Assembly: GCF_000516985.1 (NCBI RefSeq)
Contig: NW_006917094.1
Coordinates: forward strand, 1,612,001-1,676,000
From: Pestalotiopsis fici W106-1
Taxonomy: Eukaryota; Ascomycota; Sordariomycetes; Amphisphaeriales; Sporocadaceae
DNA: 64,000 bases
Direction of reading: 5' to 3'
Within the stretch, counting starts at the first letter, position 1; each line of letters starts with the position of its first letter. Below are positions 33,740-45,010 of the stretch, piece by piece. Made by a program: the position numbers and the translations under genes. The notes beneath the pieces are model-generated. The model was not told where the DNA came from and ran no database searches. It saw only the letters and a list, made by a program, of their open reading frames with translations.

Positions 33740-34462
33740 ATGTCCAACTTTGACGCCCGTAACGACGCCCTCGAACGGCAGCAAGCCGTCAACGTGGCTT
33801 CTATACATGGGCCCTTCTGTCCTGGTAATCTCTGGGACTTGGGATACCAGCTTGAGTGGAGTTTCGATGCAGCAGAAGACATAGACAGTCTCCACGACGC
33901 TGTTGCGCTCGCCCAGTCCACTCTCAAGGACAACCCCAACTGGCAATCCGAACCTGATCGTTACATCATCCTGAGCTATTTCGGAAGACTCCTGCATCGC
34001 AGTTTCAACGAGACCGGGAATGCGCTCCACCTCCACACGTCCATTCACATGTTCCGGCTGGCCGTTGATGCTGATATCCCGGACAAAGCTCAGCTTGCCT
34101 TGATTTTCAGCACGATTGGGTGCGTATTTGGTGCACAATATGGCCAGACAAGGAATTTGGACGACCTCCAACAGGGTCTGGACATGTCGGTTCAAGCGGT
34201 GGACGTGGTCCCGGAAGACCACCCCACAAGTAGGATATTCTGCAGCAATATGGGGACGTTTCTCTCACGTCGCTTCCTCGCCACCAGTGACATCAAAGAC
34301 TTGGAGGATGCAGTAGATGCAGTATGGCAGGCGTTTAAGAAGATACCTCGAGGGTACCCTTCTCGAGCCCCGCTGCTTTGGCGGCTGTATAGGGAGCTGG
34401 AAAAGGCTGTGAATAAGGAGCTGCGAATAGTTGATGATGCAGAGATAGTCGAGATTGAGTGA
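33740..34462 (+). CDS. TPR-like protein, N-terminal type of fungal TPR-CHAT proteins
   Basis: Single-exon 240-aa protein starting at the ATG at 33740. It contains repeated helical units of the degenerate TPR kind seen before CHAT domains in fungi: DIDSLHDAVALAQSTLKDNP, LSYFGRLLHRSFNETGNALHLHTSIHMFRLAVDA, IFSTIGCVFGAQYGQTRNLDDLQQGLDMS, CSNMGTFLSRRFLATSDIKDLEDAVDAVWQ. The pattern (LGxxLxxRFxxTGxxxDLxxAV) is clear. It stops after about four units and has no CHAT protease or other effector domain, so it is either a short stand-alone scaffold or a truncated copy. The ending VDDAEIVEIE is acidic and seems natural. Confidence 0.72.
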   Translation: MSNFDARNDALERQQAVNVASIHGPFCPGNLWDLGYQLEWSFDAAEDIDSLHDAVALAQSTLKDNPNWQSEPDRYIILSYFGRLLHRSFNETGNALHLHTSIHMFRLAVDADIPDKAQLALIFSTIGCVFGAQYGQTRNLDDLQQGLDMSVQAVDVVPEDHPTSRIFCSNMGTFLSRRFLATSDIKDLEDAVDAVWQAFKKIPRGYPSRAPLLWRLYRELEKAVNKELRIVDDAEIVEIE

Positions 34463-35641
34463 TGGGCGAAGTATGAGGGGGAGTAACAGCGAAAGCACCA
34501 CTCGTGGATGTACTGCTAAGGATGAGGTCGGGTTTGTCTGCGATAAAAGTGTTGTTTTTGTTGATAGGTATTTTATTTTGTTGAAAACAGCTATGCATGT
34601 CAAGTCAGTTACGTATATCCAAGGTTTCACAATGCTAGGTATCCACATTTGCCCAATTCTAATCGCGATCCGATTGCTGTTTCAGCTTCTTCAACACCTT
34701 CACCTTCAACACCTTCGAGAGTCCGCTGCGACCCTATGCCTTGCCCCATCGTCACGATGGCATCATTTTTATCGCCGTCATTGAAGCAGAGAGCTTCTTG
34801 TTATCACCCGCTGAGGGTGTGTTAGCGTTTCCGCGTTCCCCACGTCCAGATGCCGATGGACGAACGGCGAATACCGTGCCCCGACCACCAGTACGTACTC
34901 GGGAGCCGAGTACACTCAACCTACCACGGTCCCACAAACTGCACAATCTATTGTCGCATCCCATTAGTAACCCATTTGGCCGAAAGATCCATCGCCAGGA
35001 CTTTCGCGCTTTACCGTCGATTCGCGTGCGGGTGAAAACCTCTAACCACCTGTTTACAACTCTCTGTTCATAACGGAGTTGGTATAGTAACCTTCGACTT
35101 CCGACATGAGTCCTTAGAGCCAGCACACCCCCTGCCATAAGCTCAAAGAAAGCGCACTGTCGGTGGAGTGAGGCTACAGGTCTCTGCAAAATCTCGTAAA
35201 TCCGTAAATCAGAAGGCCCTTTGAGCTCATCTATCCCTCGCCATTCCATACTTCGTCCTTGTCACGCACGTTAGATTGCAAGTCTCAACAGGAGTGACCT
35301 GAATAGTGAGATTCTCAGCTAACCTAGGGAGGCGCAGTCGGATTAGTTGCTCGTCACAAAGTTACATTAATCAATGTTTGCATTCAGCCGAAAACAGTCA
35401 ATTACGATGAGCTTTTGACACCAGCCAAACTCCATAAATCAACCAAACTCCAACTCCGATCTAGAACGTCAAGCAAGCCATGCCTCCCAAAGATGCAGAC
35501 CCCCAAATCAGCCAAACTCCAACTCCTGGAAATGTCAAGCAAGCCATGCCCCCCAAAGGTGCAATCCAGCACCCCTCTTCACAAGACGATATCATCACGC
35601 GCCATATACACAATCTCACCCAAGCGCTGCGAATTTCCACC
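34463..35641. other. Intergenic region within the element
   Basis: About 1.2 kb. A 165-codon minus-strand open frame at 34752-35249 is Arg-rich without motifs and I leave it uncalled. The right end carries a 63-bp duplication (see separate entry). Confidence 0.4.
35446..35572. repeat. 63-bp imperfect tandem duplication
   Basis: The segment CAAGCAAGCCATGCC with its flanks occurs at about 35472 and again at about 35535, with shared context CAAACTCCAACTC. It lies downstream of the stop codon of the large zinc-finger gene, in its probable 3' untranslated region. Confidence 0.55.
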
Positions 35642-38600
35642 TCACTGCGGACTAGGCGTGGGCCGCAATGGCAGAGCCACCTCCGCCAAGGACGTCTTCC
35701 TCGGTTTGTCTGGCGTCTTGGCCGGTGGTGAGAGCACGTCCTGAGACTCGTCTTCCCAGTTTTCCGACGTCCTGCTTCTTTTCTAGTTACGGTCAGCATG
35801 GGACCAATACTAACAAAAGCGAGTAGTGGAACTTACCCGCCGATGGGGGCGTGGTGGTGTGGCGTGCGATAAGGCCTCCCCGGTGTCACCAGCGCCACGT
35901 GTCTGAAGACCTTGAGATGTCGACGACGACGGAACGGAGGCTACCGCCTTACCTTGCTGACTCATGGAGATTCTGGGCCGGAACGGCGTCATCCTCTCAG
36001 GGATGGCATCGATCTCGGCCTGTATATCTGCAGACGGCGGCCGTTCCTCCCACGGGGGGATCTCGCCGCATTGGTGAAGTCCGCGAACCACGTCGTCCAA
36101 GAATATCTTGGAGCAAGTCTCACACCTGGAGTGGCTCTCAAGGTGCTTATCCAGGTCCTCTTTGTGGGCACATCGGAATTGACAGCCTTTGATAGTGCAA
36201 AGGGGGTGGAACATGCCCAGATGCCCTCTCTTCGTTGACGTTGAGAGGTTAGACAAATCTTTATCGCAAAGCATGCATTTTTCGCCATCCTTGCTCTTGA
36301 CGATCCACCCGAGATCCGTGTCCCTTCTCCAGTGCCCTGTGATCCCACAAGATGGATAATCTCTGGAGTCATCCTCGATCCTGCTGGTATCGATGGTCTT
36401 GGCGTCGCTTGGCCCACCCTCACTGGCGTCGCTGGGCCTATCTTCATTGGCGTTATCCTGGACTATGGTGACTTTTAGGAGTTTCTGGTGCCATTTTTGG
36501 TTATGGTCATCGAGGTCTGAGGCCTGGCCAAAGAGGCACCTACATGCGCTGCACCAGACGGTCTTATGCTGTTCCTGCATATGATTCCTGAACTGCTCCG
36601 CTACGAAAAACTGTCTCCGAAAGCCAGTCTCCTGACAAAGAAGGCACTCCAAATTCACCTCCCCGTGAGATTTGAGGTGACGAGGAAGTCTGCTCATACA
36701 GACAACGACCCCGCATTTCATACAGCGTGCAGGGCGTGAATGCTTGTGGCCCCGGTGGATGGCCTCTGCTTCGTCGCTATCGGGATACTCCATCACGATA
36801 TGGGCATGCAGGTCAATTTTGGTCAGGAATTTCAGAGTACAATTGTTGCACTCGTGATTATGGGCCTCTTTTTCGTGTCTTTTACAATTGTACTTGGCTG
36901 AACCCCCCGAAAACCCCCGCCGGCAGTATTGGCAACTCTCAGCAGCCTCAAGGATATCGTGCTCGATAAAAAGGTGAACTTGCAGCACTGATGAGGTGGT
37001 GAACGTTTTATTGCAGTGCTCATCTGGGCATTTCTGGACATTGCCGCGAAAGTGGAAAAACCGCATATGTCTGAGAAAATGTTCTGCACTCGAATACGAC
37101 TGGCCAGAATTGCACCCTTGAGGACAAACAAGATGGTTTCCCCAGTATGCCAGGCAGTCCTCGTAATCGGCCTGGTCGATTTGATTGACATCGATGCTAG
37201 CTTTATCGCCAGATTCGACACTCCGGCGAGAGTGCTGGTTTTGGTAATGTCGCGCGAGATCCCCGATAGATTGGAGGGTAGCATTGCAAGAACGGCACTG
37301 AAGTTCGTGGGACCTCGTAGGATCCAGCCACGGCTCGACATCGAGGAGTATCGACGAAGAGTACTCCTTATCCGGGGGTCGCGTAGCCCGTAGCTCGGTT
37401 TCAGGCACCGTCCAGACTCTCTTACCGAAGGCTTGGTCAATCTTCCACAACGGATGCTCACATGGGATCCGTTTGAACACCTGATCCATATGATCCCGGG
37501 TGCTCAAATGGTAGTTATAATCAGAATTGTTCGTAATCGAACAATCGATTGTAATTGAACACTTCTCCCAGTCAATATCCGTTGGGTCGAAACCCGGGTC
37601 CGTAACGGGCTTGTTAGCAAGTCCGGTATACATCACGACGCCGTGATCTGTCGATTTGCAAAACGCAGCGGAGTTAGCGTGGTGTCGCCAAGGCACTATC
37701 GGTAGACGCCGGCGGTCCACGATTGCTTCAACAGCAACTTCGCGTAGCACTGCAGGATCCGAAACGTTGCGTCCTTCGCACTTAAACTTATCGATTTTCA
37801 TTCGCAATCGAAAGCAAGTGATATTTGCTACCCAGTATAGCAACTTGGCGGCACACAGGCCGTTCTCTTGTAGACCACAAACGAGCGCCCAGAAATCACA
37901 CCCATGTATGTAGTACCCTAAGCGCGTGTTGAGCCAATCGCGGAGGTCATCCCAACTCCAGCCGAAGGCCTCTGCTGTAGCTCGTGTGAGGGGGTTAAAA
38001 GGGAAAAAGACCCAGTCCTCGGCGTTCTGGATGGTACAACATAATAAAAACTCGTCTTCTGTGAATCCGTGTTTCGCTGCAATCTTGATCAAGTTGTCCT
38101 GGAGGGTGGCAACGTCGAGGTCGTCTTCATGTCTGGCCCAGAATCGACCCTTCAGCATATTATTAGGACTTGATACTTCAAGCAGATCTCGGACGCGCTG
38201 CTTTCCGCTCGCTAGGTCGATTGGAGTTCCGGTCCTGAGCTGCTCCAGAATCGTACGACCCTTTTTCTGGTTATAGGCATAACTCCATGCCGCGTGGCGC
38301 AATTTGTGCTTGTGTTGACATTTCTGTTGCCTCTCCAATATTGCCAAATTCGTCGCAGAATTAACCAGCCACTGCATCCGTTGTAGCTTTTCCTCGGCAG
38401 AAATTATCGTATTTGCAGAAACGCGCATCATCTCGGCGGTCAATGGCAGCACTATTATCGAGTGATTGCCTTTCGCCAAATTGAGAAATGACTCGATGGG
38501 CACGATGTTCGACTCGACGTGGTAACCCAACTTGCCACTCGGCGCCACACCAAAAGGGTATACGGCGTCAATCGATATTGACGTTGGTCCTGGATCGAGT

Positions 38601-39457
38601 CGCAACAGCTTGCCAGTGTATGTCGAACGCACGCAGAACACGTCTTTATCCTGATCTGGTTTGTGAAATGAACGGAGGAGGTGGTCCGATAGTTGCTGTT
38701 TATGGTCTGCGAAGCTGTTATAGATGATTTTGGTTTTGTCGATTTTCTGGTCAAATTCAAATGATCCCTCGATATTCTTCTTGACCTTTCTGATCATCCA
38801 CTTCTCCGGAATCATGCGAATTGCAACGGCCCGGGGCGCCGGATGCGGCGGCTTCATGCTGGTGCGACCACGCTTCTTCAGCAGAGCCAGATCGATCTCA
38901 CCCTTCAACAGCTTCCTCTGAAAAATGTTATACAAACTGTCCGTTCCTTTGGATTCATGAGCGTTACCATCATCAGCGCCCGACGCAGTACCAAGTCCAA
39001 GATCAGTGGCATCAATAGTGACGAGCCCGAACTCCTGAGTTGTATCATCGTCGCCATGTAGCAACATTTCCGCCTTGATCTCATCGAGATCATCAGAGGC
39101 AAGGATGACATTCTCCTCGTAGTCGTCGTCGTCCTCATAGTCGTCGTCGTCGCCATCGTCTGGTACATCATTTGACGGGAACTCTTGAGGTCTTTCACCT
39201 TCGTCGTCATCTTCACTATTCTGGCTCTCCGTGGCAATAGCTTTGCCTTTGCCTTTCGCTCTAGAACTAAGCCTAGAGCTCGACCTCGAGCCAGCAGTAG
39301 AGGAGGCTCTGGAGGCAGCCGTAGAGCCGGTGCGGGAAGCCACTCTTGAGCCAGCGGTCGAAGCGGCTCTCGAACTAGCACCAGAGCTGGGCCCAGGTGT
39401 TGCGTTACCTCTGCTTGCACCCCTGCCCCTGCCTCTGGCACGTCGAGTTCCTGCCAT
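35642..39457 (-). CDS. Very large multi-C2H2 zinc-finger protein (1253 aa), unknown family
   Basis: Exons 35837-39457 and 35642-35782, joined by a 54-nt intron, give 1253 codons plus stop. The short last exon encodes a natural-looking tail (SENWEDESQDVLSPPAKTP). The N terminus (MAGTRRARGRGRGASRG) is followed by Ser/Arg repeats and a long acidic tract (to about residue 120). Residues 120-700 hold no domain I recognise but look globular (LARGNHSIIVLPLTAEMM-like segment; NAEDWVFFPFNPLTRATAEAFGW; YYIHGCDFWALVCGLQENGL). Roughly residues 715-1125 contain about ten C2H2-type fingers, for example LQCRSCNATLQSIGDLARHYQNQH, QKCPDEHCNKTFTTSSVLQ and VWCSACRCLFGQASDLDDH. It is the largest gene of the element and the main unassigned candidate for a DNA-binding or transposition function. 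No DDE, YR or HUH motif is evident to me. Confidence 0.8.
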
Positions 39458-39761
39458 GCCGCGATGCAAAAATATCTGAGAAAGAAGTTAGGATAAGAGT
39501 TTTGTCGGAGTGGGCGGTGGAGCTCGGGGAAGGAGAACGAACCTCAAGAGATAAGTTTTATGTTACAAGCAGGGTCAACCCAAGCTCTCTGGTATGCAGA
39601 AAGGCGCACTGAGACGGGACACTCAAGAGATGGGTCACTTTAGTATCTTTGGACAGACGATACCCAAGCATAACAGGACTTGGGCGAACAGAGATCTGCA
39701 GACACGGCAAAGTATCTCAAGCGAGTTCTCAAGTGAGTTGTCAAGTGAAGGTCTCGAGAGA

Positions 39762-39870
39762 AGTTGTCAAGTGTGAAGTTGTCAAGTGTGAAGTTGTCAA
39801 GTGTGAAGTTGTCAAGTGTGAAGTTGTCAAGTGTGAAGTTGTCAAGTGTGAAGTTGCCAAGTTGAAGTTG
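39762..39870. repeat. 15-bp tandem repeat (GTTGTCAAGTGTGAA) x7
   Basis: Six exact units and one or more degenerate ones in series, preceded by related TCAAGTGA segments from about 39718. No credible coding use. Confidence 0.85.
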
Positions 39871-40411
39871 TCAGGAGAAATGGTCAAGTGAATTTTTCAA
39901 GAGGAAAGATCTGAGATATATATACACATGTCTCTGCCTGGGGCTTCAGATGTCTCGTTGTCAAGGTCTGCGCATAGACTGCCTGTTTACGCCTGACTAT
40001 GGCTGGCTTGCTTGTCTGCGAAGATTTCCCAAGCTGCACCTCACTATACATCAATTTTTCACTCAAAACTAATTTGACTACATTATGGCTACAATACTAC
40101 ATCCAGTATTTGAGTATCATCTCACCCTCTTTACGAGATAAGATACAGAATCTCAACACAGTCACAAGTCTATTAGACATACCTTGACCTTGAAAAGAAG
40201 ACTTGATTAAGTCCCTTGTTTGTTGATGGTCTGTTCTTTTGATTGTGAGGCACTTGCAGACCGATGGATAACGGCTTTGTGAGGAGGCGAGCAATCACAC
40301 GTCTGCTGCAGCTAGGATATGTAGCCTACCTAGGTGGAGAAAAAAGACTTAGCAAATAAGACTGATGATGCTTTATTATTTTTTGTCAGGTATTTGCAGG
40401 CAGATGGATGC

Positions 40412-40465
40412 CTTTGCTGCCTTTGCTGCCTTTGCTGCCTTTGCTGCCTTTGCTGCCTTTGCTGC
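40412..40465. repeat. 9-bp tandem repeat (CTTTGCTGC) x6
   Basis: Perfect 9-bp units, which read Ala/Lys-Ala-Ala repeats in one minus-strand frame by chance. Confidence 0.85.
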
Positions 40466-41721
40466 TTGCTTCCGGCCTGGCCTCCCGATATGTTGATTTG
40501 TTTTGGGCTGGTCTGCTCTCCACTTGTGTCGTCTATCGCGGATGCCAAATAAACGTGCCAGGCTGGCGACTTGGACGTCAGAACTTGTGATATAATATGT
40601 AGTGGTAGGCCGCCAGACCGCATGGCATTTGCGAAGGCACAGCCCGCCAAGCGTCGTTTGTAATAAGCCTAGATTTCTCTGCTTAATTGGTGCTCGGTGC
40701 TTTGGCAATTCGATATATACGTATTTAGCATTCGGCGTCTGCACCTTCCCGTCCGGCATATGCACCTGGTGAATTATATTGGGAGGCTCGCTGTGAGCAA
40801 CTATAGCCAAGACAAACATCGAGACCCACCTTATGGCTTCGTGCAGCATGTCCTAGCATGTTGCGACGGATATGATGATGATAATCAGCGATTCAGAAAT
40901 GCAAATACGCTTAAAAATACGCTTATACGCACATCCGAGCCGATGAATATTATGTGGCAGAGTTGGGAAGAGACGAAGTAAAGATCTGATAGGGTAGATG
41001 TGGACTTTACAAACATGGCATTATGCCCCGAACCAATATTTCCATTCTCGCATCCGCAGCTGCAGAGTGTTTGTCTATGATTTTCTGCCACTGTTTCCTC
41101 TATGCATGTCTCCTTCAGATAGTCTCAAGCACAGTCCCTTATAGCGTATATCACCAGACTAGACTTCTGCACTTTGCCTAGGTCCTCTACTCTTGCATGC
41201 CGGAGTCCCTCGTCCCCGATCCAGGAAATCCAAGCCACGTCAGCGGCGACAGTCGTGAGAGCGACAATAATGCAGCTTCGTTTCCCATCTTCATTGGCTC
41301 ACCTGTGCGGAATGCAAACACCGAGGCAAATCTCGTATCTGTAAAGTTTCCATCGGGAGAGGCTGCACCTCTCCATTCAGGACGCAGCGACTCTGCAAGC
41401 ACGAATCCACGCTGCCAGTATAGATGCCCAAGTGTCCTTGTGACGCCGCTGACGACTTTCAGGCACGACGTCACGATCTTTCCCTGGGACTGATCAAGTG
41501 TGGCTCTGCTAGGACTCGGCATGACAAGCCATAGTACCGAGAACATAAGCAAATCACAATCACCAGAGTCATAAGAAAGCACGTTTGCAGGGCAGAATAA
41601 TGCATAATGAATTGCTTCATAATAATAGTAAACCAACACAAACCAACCGCTGAAACAAGTGCTCAGCCTACCCCCAACAAATTGCGAATATCGTTATTTC
41701 CTTCTTAGACCATTACTACTA

Positions 41722-41752
<31 letters not shown>
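41722..41752. repeat. (TGC)n microsatellite
   Basis: About ten TGC/CTG triplets in a non-coding context. Confidence 0.85.
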
Positions 41753-41753
<1 letters not shown>

Positions 41754-43544
41754 AGGCGCTAGGCGGGCGGGCGAGCTGCTGGCTCACAACTTCTTTGTGC
41801 TGGCGCATTGTCTGCGATCGAATTTAGTATCAATGATCAAGCACATTTGGATCGACCCACTTACGTCTTCACTGGCGGTGCCAGATTGGAGATCTTCCAG
41901 AAAGATCGCCACAGCCGAGCGGGCACGCGCGGGACTATGTAATGACCTCGTTAGACAATTTTGTAGCCATCACCATGCTTAAAGACCTTACACTTTGCGA
42001 CAGGGCCGGACGCTGTCGCCATGTACACATTGCCAGTAGCAATGCCTACCAACTGCGTCGAGGCAGGCGCCATCGGAGCGGCCAGCGAGAGCTTCGACGA
42101 CGCAAGCCAGGCACGGGACCCGGCGGCGCGCACCGGCGCGAGGGGGGGACGAACCGGCACCTGCACGCTGTCTGTGGTTCCGATTTATGCTGGCCAAAGG
42201 CCGGGCGCGTCGGATGCGGCGGATGCGGCGGCGGGAGGTGCGACGAGTAATTGGCATCGTGGGGTTAAAGTGCTTGTTATGTTTATTTGTACGTAATCTG
42301 CATGTTGATCAGCATTGTGTCACTTCTTGCCATTTGCCAGGCTCGAGGATGGGGGCTGGGCAGGGGGCCTTACGAGTTTGTTTGATGGTTGAAAAAGAAC
42401 AAGAGGAACCGCCAGAAGCCGCAGCGTGGAATCATTTGTTGTGTGCCCATCAATCCATTGTTTTGCAGACAATCTATTTCGTCGAGTTCGACAACTAGCT
42501 GTGGCCAATAGATGAAGCTCAAAGCACCCTATTCGTTTCAGATATAATGATGGTTCGCATAGTCTTCACGAGGATTTGGTTTTTGAAGAGATGATCAAGC
42601 GACGCAAAGGCACCCATCTCGATCAAGTGTGCGAATGCTGGCATGACAGCTCAGGTGACAGTAATGCAGAATTTGAGTGGAGTATGGTTTGGATGGTCAA
42701 TTAGAAAGCAGAGTGGAAAGTACGAATGGTAAACGTGTTGAGTAATATTGCGATGGAGAGCCAAGAGCAAAGAGTTATTTGCATCCCCATCACTTTCATT
42801 TTACAGAGTCAATAGTAAACAGCTATTTGATTAAAGAGTTTGAATAAGGTGTCCTGGAATCAGACTATCGCATCGGATGCTCATCTTTACAAGCTTCGTA
42901 CCCCGGCAGCATCCTTCCTAGCCAGCTTGATAATCCTCTCGCCAATCCGTTCGATTCACCCACTCCTCAGAAATAAAGACCTGTCTCGTCGAGGATCATA
43001 CTGCCTAGCGTTCTGTGAGTAGACCCCCCTCTTCGAAGATAAGGTGTCCTGGAATCAAGACACCACAACCAAAATTGGCCGTCTTAACAAGTTTGGTTCC
43101 ACCAGTAGACTCGTTGACCGTTAATATATTTGCGAAGGGGGCTGGACAGTATGTCCTGAATTTTGGTCTCCGAGAACCACTCTTGAGGTTTAAAAACCTC
43201 TAGGAGCACAGCCGGCACGTTTGAGGTCCCCCCACATTCACTCCAAGCTCAGCATTGGGATGGTGATTCGAAGACTGAGATCATCTTCTGATAAATAAAC
43301 AGCCCGGATCTACGGAACTGTAGCAGAAGAACAATCTCTTAAAGTCGTCGGGGGCGGACTCCCATCGTCGCATATGGCAACCCAGGTTCGTGGCGCCCAT
43401 GCGTGCATAGTCATGCACTTCATCATCCACTTGGGCCTTTGTTGGATACAAAGTCTTGAAATCCGGTGCTCGGCTACAGGCTGGAAGAGCCGAGGTGACA
43501 TTGCTCATGGAAGCAATATCAAAGCCCATCAATTATAGCTGCAG

Positions 43545-44710
43545 TCACGGTCGTGGCTGCTGTATGCTGGATATCTGTGATGGGTGGACGTAGGTGGACC
43601 ATTGGAAAGGCTGGCTTGTGGGAGGGCCGGTGTGCTCCAGGGGGTCTGTTGTCCTTAAACACGACGACATTTTCGAATCAGCCTGCTCGAATTTTGTTTG
43701 GATATCGCCCCGTTCCGCAACTATGAGCTTTTTTGCTCTTTGTAGTAAACTCAATTGATGCGGGTATGTGTTGGAAGCGGCCTTCGATCTCTTCGACTGC
43801 TGGTCCCGCGCCTCAAGCTCCTTGCCCTTATTGTGATACTCGAGTTGATACTTGTATCTCCAGAACAGACCTTCAACAACCTTATGCATAGAATCCATGG
43901 CAGGCTGTTGTGCCGGGCATATTGCTTTTAAAGCCGGCATGGTGCTGTTGCTTGGACTAGAAGGACGGGACGCAGCTGGTTTAGAGGTACCTGGAGAGTC
44001 AAGGTTATTGAAGAACTTTTGCTGGCCATATGCAAATATTGCGTGGCGATGACATAGAGGGCTTACCTGTTATATAGGTCGCTAACTCTGAGAGCCTTAG
44101 ATCCACAGTCCACAGTCGTGGCTGCCTTATGAGGGATGGCGTCGCAAGTCGTCGAGTTCTACTCATCTTTGGCGTCGAGCTCTGCTTAATATTAGTATCA
44201 GTCAAAGTTTTGGAAAAGGATAAGACTCACTTGTACACTGTCGAGAAAACCCCAAGTCTTGTCCGGTTCTCATAACAGATATCCGTAATAACAGGCTGAG
44301 GAGCTGAAGACGCAGGCTGGAGGCGCGGAGAGGTCGTCCGCACCGTCTGGGGTTGCGCACCTGCGCGCATATAAGTCTCGCCGCAGCAAATCTGCTGCGA
44401 CTCTGGTTGGTGACTGTCGTCGCCAGAGATTTCTGCCATCATCTGGATGAACAGGTGGCTGTAGGGCTTGCCGTGATGGGCATCACAATGGGCGCCTTCG
44501 GTCGAACGGGAGAGCCATCGACAGCCTTTGTCGGCGGCTGCTGGTTGGGAGAGACTTTTACTTAGAGCAGCGGGCATGGCCTTAAAGAAGCCAAAGATGC
44601 TCGGCCATGCCCGCTTCTTGTCTTCCTCTTCCTTCAGCTACTCCTACTGTCTCAGCGCTCTCAGCCATTCTCTCGGACTTCACGCTCGGCGTGGGCCCGG
44701 ATCTTGGCAT
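43545..44710 (-). CDS. Hypothetical nuclear-type protein with coiled-coil C terminus
   Basis: Exons 44684-44710, 44231-44637, 44067-44161 and 43545-43990 sum to 325 codons in one frame. The first exon border (GTGAAG donor) is the weakest; the gene could also start at the ATG at 44577. The N-terminal part reads LKEEEDKKRAWPSIFGFFKAM and a Cys/His-rich stretch KGCRWLSRSTEGAHCDAHH. The C-terminal part is helical and charged (VVEGLFWRYKYQLEYHNKGKELEARDQQ, then LLQRAKKLIVAERGDIQTKFEQADSKM). No domain is recognised. The region upstream (44707-45010) consists of about 105-bp tandem units that each contain a GTAAGY donor and a CTAAG acceptor on this strand, so additional small 5' exons are possible. 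Confidence 0.55.
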
Positions 44711-45010
44711 CTTAGTATCATCTCCAGGTGACACGATATTTCTTATTAGGAAGGCTTACCTAGTGTGGCAGGCGTCATGCCACTGGTGCTGAGGGAGGAG
44801 CAATGCTGTGCTTCGCGTCTTAGCATCATCTCTCAGTGGAGGGTATGGTAGCTGTGATGGCTTACTGTGGCAGGCGTCATGCCACTGGTGGTGAGGGAGG
44901 TGCTTCGCGTCTTAGCATTATCGTCTTATCATCATCTCTAAATGGTAGGTATGATATCAGGATGACTTACTATGGCAGGCGTCATGCCACTGGTGCTGAG
45001 TAACATGGGT
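44707..45010 (-). repeat. About 105-bp tandem repeat with exon-intron-like units, x3
   Basis: TGGCAGGCGTCATGCCACTGG recurs near 44766, 44868 and 44973. On the minus strand each unit reads a short open segment (AGTGGCATGACGCCTGCCA), a GTAAGY donor, an intron-like stretch of about 50 nt with GATGATNCTAAG, and the next open segment. Two of the units would be in-frame 36- and 45-nt exons. Confidence 0.65.

Larger units (their letters stand above)
39458..43544. other. 4-kb gene-poor, repeat-rich centre of the element
   Basis: No gene can be supported. Open frames at 40376-40849 and 41187-41639 are driven by repeats or lack coding character. The small minus-strand frame 43281-43532 (ending FFCYSSVDPGCLFIRR) could be a downstream exon or gene but has no support. 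Three microsatellite-like blocks are listed separately. Confidence 0.4.

Noticed and set aside
34752..35249. 165-codon minus-strand open frame
   Set aside because: Arg-rich composition, no motif, no splice signals and no homology I recognise.
35415..35744. Plus-strand gene MPPKDADPQ... with tandem duplication
   Set aside because: It is antisense to the last exon and 3' flank of the large zinc-finger gene, whose splice structure explains the region better.
40376..41639. Open frames at 40376-40849 and 41187-41639
   Set aside because: The first is driven by the 9-bp repeat; the second has no motif or coding character.
43281..43532. 83-codon minus-strand frame ending SSVDPGCLFIRR as a separate gene
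   Set aside because: Possibly real or a downstream exon, but no splice signal joins it convincingly and it has no recognised motif.
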